A stretch of DNA of 64,000 nt from Fructobacillus americanaquae (GTDB lineage Bacteria; Bacillota; Bacilli; Lactobacillales; Lactobacillaceae). The stretch is from NCBI RefSeq assembly GCF_024029775.1, contig NZ_CP097122.1:862001-926000 (forward strand), written 5' to 3'. Below the pieces are notes generated by a model, which saw nothing but the letters and a program-made list of their open reading frames with translations, made no database searches and was not told the DNA's origin. Numbering within the stretch: position 1 is the stretch's first letter; each line of letters starts with the position of its first letter. A program made the translations under genes and the position numbers. Shown one piece after another: positions 61,577 to 64,000 of this stretch.

Positions 61577-62740
61577 ATGGCAGATCAAAATAATAATGAA
61601 TTTTCACGGCAAAGACGGTTTGATGAAGTCCGTCAAACAAAGAAAAAGAAGAGTCGTGTGAAACGTTGGATTTTATATATCCTGCTTGCCATTGTGGTTG
61701 GTGTAATCGGTTGGGGTGCTTACCTCTATAGCGAATATAAAGGTTCCATTGATTCAATACAAAAATCGGCTAAAATTTCAAAGACCCGCAATGTCTCAAG
61801 TTTGATTGCCCAAGGTAAGTCATTCTCAATTTTGATTTTGGGAACTGATACTGGCGAACTTGATCGTGATCGGACTGGTTTAAGTGATTCAATGATGGTT
61901 GCTACCGTTAATCCAACGCAAAATAAGGTCACAATGGTCTCGATTCCACGTGATATTATGACGGCTATTCCTGGTGATGAGGATACCTTCCCACAGAAGT
62001 TAAATGCCGCCTATAGTTTGGATGGGGTTGGTGCTTCCATGAAGGCTGTGCAAAATTACTTGAATGTGCCAATTGATACTTATGCGCTAGTTAATATGAA
62101 GGGCTTAGAAACCTTAGTTAAGAAGGTTGGCGGTGTTTCAGTTAAATCACCACTCTCCTTCCAATATAGTCAAGCAACGGCTCATGATTATGGCCCAGAT
62201 TTGTATCGCTTCCACAAAGGTTCGACTTCTTATGAAAAGTCAACGGATAACGGTGTGACTTGGTCAGCAAGTAAGACAGTAATGGATGGTGATGCTGCAT
62301 TGGCCTTTTCACGGATGCGCTATGATGACCCACAAGGTGATTATGGTCGTCAACAACGCCAGCGCTTGGTATTGGAAGCAATGCTTAAGAAGGCAGTTAA
62401 CATTAAGACGTTGATTGATCCAAGTTTCGTCAAGGCAATTTCAAAGAATGCTCAGACGGATTTGTCCTTTAACGACATTGTTAAAATTGCCCAGAAGTAT
62501 CGTGGTGCTGTCGAAAACCAAGTTTCTGATCATTTGCAAGGTCAGGGCGTGATGTACGAAGGTGTTTCTTACCAGATGGTGCCAACCTCCGAGAAACAAC
62601 GGATAACAAACCTCTTAAGGTCTCAGCTTGGTTTGAAAGCTAAGGAAACTGGTTCTCAGTTTGCTAGTGATGTGCCATCTGCTCAGTTGCGTTCGGCGGC
62701 CTATGCTTTAGCACAAATTAATGAGAAATTAGTTCAATAA
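61577..62740 (+). CDS. LytR-CpsA-Psr family cell-wall ligase
   Basis: A 387-aa membrane-anchored enzyme that links teichoic acids or polysaccharides to peptidoglycan. A basic head and one helix (residues 30-50) precede the LCP domain: ILILGTDTGELDRDRTGLSD, MVSIPRDIMTAIPG and FSRMRYDDPQGDYGRQQRQR are the pyrophosphate-binding motifs. GGAG lies before ATG 61577. A GCGC hairpin (61524-61546) lies in the leader. Confidence 0.93.
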   Translation: MADQNNNEFSRQRRFDEVRQTKKKKSRVKRWILYILLAIVVGVIGWGAYLYSEYKGSIDSIQKSAKISKTRNVSSLIAQGKSFSILILGTDTGELDRDRTGLSDSMMVATVNPTQNKVTMVSIPRDIMTAIPGDEDTFPQKLNAAYSLDGVGASMKAVQNYLNVPIDTYALVNMKGLETLVKKVGGVSVKSPLSFQYSQATAHDYGPDLYRFHKGSTSYEKSTDNGVTWSASKTVMDGDAALAFSRMRYDDPQGDYGRQQRQRLVLEAMLKKAVNIKTLIDPSFVKAISKNAQTDLSFNDIVKIAQKYRGAVENQVSDHLQGQGVMYEGVSYQMVPTSEKQRITNLLRSQLGLKAKETGSQFASDVPSAQLRSAAYALAQINEKLVQ

Positions 62741-62756
62741 ATCTTTGAATCAAACA

Positions 62757-62796
62757 GTCAGCTAGTGGCGATAAAAACGCCTCGGCTGGCTTTTTT
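62757..62796 (+). terminator. LCP gene terminator
   Basis: GTCAGCTAG-GGCG / CGCC-CGGCTGGC stem and six T. Confidence 0.85.
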
Positions 62797-62849
62797 CTTG
62801 ACGATTATTCGTGTTATACTGAGTAATAATCAAACGATTGGGGTCTGAT

Positions 62850-63794
62850 ATGCAAGATAGAAAAATTGCCATTATCGACTTGGGCAGTAATTCGACGCGG
62901 TTAGTGATTGAACAATTACATTCAAATGAAAGCTACACGGAGATTTTGCGCGTAAAGGAAGATACAAGACTTTCGCAAAACATGGGGCGGAATCTGATTT
63001 TGCAAGAGGAACCAATGGCTCGGACCATTAAGGTTTTGCAGAAGTATCGGCAAAAAATTGAAGATTATCAAGTTAGTGAGGTTTACGCCATCACAACGGC
63101 GGCAGTCCGTTCTGCTAAGAATCAAGCAGAATTTTTGGAGCGGGTCAGAGACGAAGCAGAAATTAGCTTCCGAGTCTTGACTGGTCAAGAAGAGGCTCAC
63201 TACGATTTTCTCGGTGTTCGAGAGGCGTTGCCGGATGTGCTCAATGGTGTCATTTTAGACACTGGTGGTGCATCTGTCGAATTAATCCCCTTTAAAAATG
63301 GCCAGGCGTTAGCTGAGGTATCGGTTCCCTTTGGCGCGGTTAACCTTTCGGAGCGCTATCATTTGGCTGACAGGATTGATGAAGCTAATATTGAACAGGC
63401 GAACACGGATATTCAGGCCGCTTATCGCCAGTTGGATTTTCTCGATGATTGTCAAAACCTACCGGTTATTCTTTTAGGTGGAGCAAATCGATCCTTAGCA
63501 AAAATGGCCGAACAAAAAGAATTGGTGTATCATCCAAAGGCCCTCCACGGTTTTATGATGCCAGCCAACCAGGTTGGCAAAATTTTTCATCAGATTGCTC
63601 AGATGTCTCGAGCTGATCGGGAACATCTTGCCGGATTAGAGAAAAATCGGGCCGATATCATCATATCGGGCCTGTTGCCGGTACTGAACTTAATTAGTGT
63701 TTTAAATGCACCCCAGGTAATCTTTTCAGAATCTGGTGTTCGCGAAGGACTAATTGAAAGCCTGTTTGAGGAAAAAGAAGAAATCGATGACTAA
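62850..63794 (+). CDS. ppx: Exopolyphosphatase (Ppx/GppA family)
   Basis: A 314-aa ASKHA-fold phosphatase that degrades polyphosphate or pppGpp. IAIIDLGSNSTRLVIEQL starts the ATPase-like fold and ILDTGGASVELI is the second phosphate motif. The short form lacks the HD C-terminal domain of E. coli Ppx. ATG 62850 is preferred to TTG 62838 because GGGGT lies between them at correct spacing. It overlaps mvaA by 8 bp. No ppk is seen in the window. Confidence 0.88.
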   Translation: MQDRKIAIIDLGSNSTRLVIEQLHSNESYTEILRVKEDTRLSQNMGRNLILQEEPMARTIKVLQKYRQKIEDYQVSEVYAITTAAVRSAKNQAEFLERVRDEAEISFRVLTGQEEAHYDFLGVREALPDVLNGVILDTGGASVELIPFKNGQALAEVSVPFGAVNLSERYHLADRIDEANIEQANTDIQAAYRQLDFLDDCQNLPVILLGGANRSLAKMAEQKELVYHPKALHGFMMPANQVGKIFHQIAQMSRADREHLAGLEKNRADIIISGLLPVLNLISVLNAPQVIFSESGVREGLIESLFEEKEEIDD

Positions 63795-64000
63795 AAAATT
63801 TTACGAATTAACGCCAGAAGAACGACTCGACTTATTGAACTTGCCAGAAGAAATGATGGCGCGGTTCGTAAAAGACCAAGAAGTTGCACACCAGGATTTA
63901 GTTGAGAATTATTTGACTGATTTTTCCTTGCCAGAGGGAATGGTCAGGCATTTAGTTTTAGATAACCAGTTTTATCAAGTACCAATGGTCACTGAAGAGC
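63787..64000 (+). CDS. mvaA: Hydroxymethylglutaryl-CoA reductase, class II, 5' part (runs out of window)
   Basis: The first 71 codons of a gene beginning MTKKFYELTPEERLDLLNLP. FSLPEGMVRHLVLDNQFYQV followed by PMVTEE matches the N-terminal block of class II HMG-CoA reductases, which make mevalonate for isoprenoids in lactic acid bacteria. The start overlaps the ppx stop. The catalytic residues lie outside the window. Confidence 0.8.
   Translation, partial: MTKKFYELTPEERLDLLNLPEEMMARFVKDQEVAHQDLVENYLTDFSLPEGMVRHLVLDNQFYQVPMVTEE

Noticed and set aside
1-64000. CRISPR array
   Set aside because: No regularly spaced direct repeats of CRISPR length were seen; the island repeats are short and irregular.
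1-64000. Insertion sequences
   Set aside because: No transposase gene or terminal inverted repeats with target duplication were seen.

Overview
This 64-kb window looks like chromosome of a low-GC Gram-positive lactic acid bacterium of the Leuconostocaceae (Fructobacillus, Weissella or Leuconostoc relatives). The evidence is the Firmicutes gene order rpoB-rpoC / mrnC-rlmB-sigma-rpmG-secE-nusG-rplKAJL / dnaX-recR-yaaL-tmk-yaaQ-holB-rsmI, an L-2-hydroxyisocaproate dehydrogenase very like the Weissella confusa enzyme, two T-box leaders, a cre box, and the start of a class II HMG-CoA reductase gene (mevalonate pathway). The genus cannot be fixed from the sequence alone.

Layout. 1-20.7 kb is housekeeping: the 3' part of rpoB, rpoC, the translation/transcription cluster (mrnC to rplL), rsmC-tadA, the small SRP RNA, and a tightly packed dnaX-recR-yaaL-tmk-darA-holB-rsmI-fat-galE operon. 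20.8-25.05 kb holds a CcpA-type-controlled fructokinase, tRNA-Lys, a VanY-type carboxypeptidase, a 590-bp spacer rich in DnaA-box-like 9-mers in front of rlmH, nnrE, and tRNA-Ser(GCU). 25.04-31.35 kb is a 6.3-kb island inserted at the 3' end of tRNA-Ser. It carries a tyrosine integrase, divergent XRE regulators, an excisionase-like HTH protein, a replication gene pair broken by a frameshift and a nonsense codon, an iteron-like origin, a YjdF/DUF2992 cargo gene and four microproteins. It looks like a decayed phage-satellite or PICI-like element. 31.4-38.2 kb is accessory chromosome: GNAT genes (one broken), a MerR-controlled redox operon, a membrane-anchored nuclease, and DUF805 and DUF2798 membrane proteins. 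38.4-44.8 kb is a tandem duplication of a four-gene polar amino-acid ABC transporter. 45.4-64 kb carries kup, arsC, a T-box-controlled MetE-like gene, an FMN reductase, a CHY zinc-finger protein, azlCD-hicD, two tRNA-Asn copies, divergent pnuC and nupC, a Ser/Ala-rich surface protein, T-box-valS, a lone fabH, LysM-CAP and LytR-CpsA-Psr envelope proteins, ppx and the start of mvaA.

How the parts work together. The first 20 kb supplies core transcription, ribosome and replication-clamp functions. Several genes there and elsewhere sit directly behind a promoter-hairpin-T-run arrangement (sigma factor, nusG, rplJ, the second ABC operon, a DUF2798 gene), which suggests wide use of transcription attenuation. 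The accessory genes concern amino-acid uptake and export (two ABC operons, AzlCD), 2-keto-acid reduction (HicDH), NAD precursor and nucleoside uptake (PnuC, NupC), and envelope maintenance.

Most notable: all four ligands of the second structural zinc site of RpoC are substituted (N819, S893, S900, D903), and DnaX lacks the four-cysteine zinc module. HolB lacks both that module and a P-loop, and yabA is missing from its usual place. Other leads are a terminator hairpin that contains the Shine-Dalgarno of the sigma-factor gene, the duplicated tRNA-Asn promoters with a covarying dyad around the -10 box, the DnaA-box cluster, and the island's microproteins and broken replication module.
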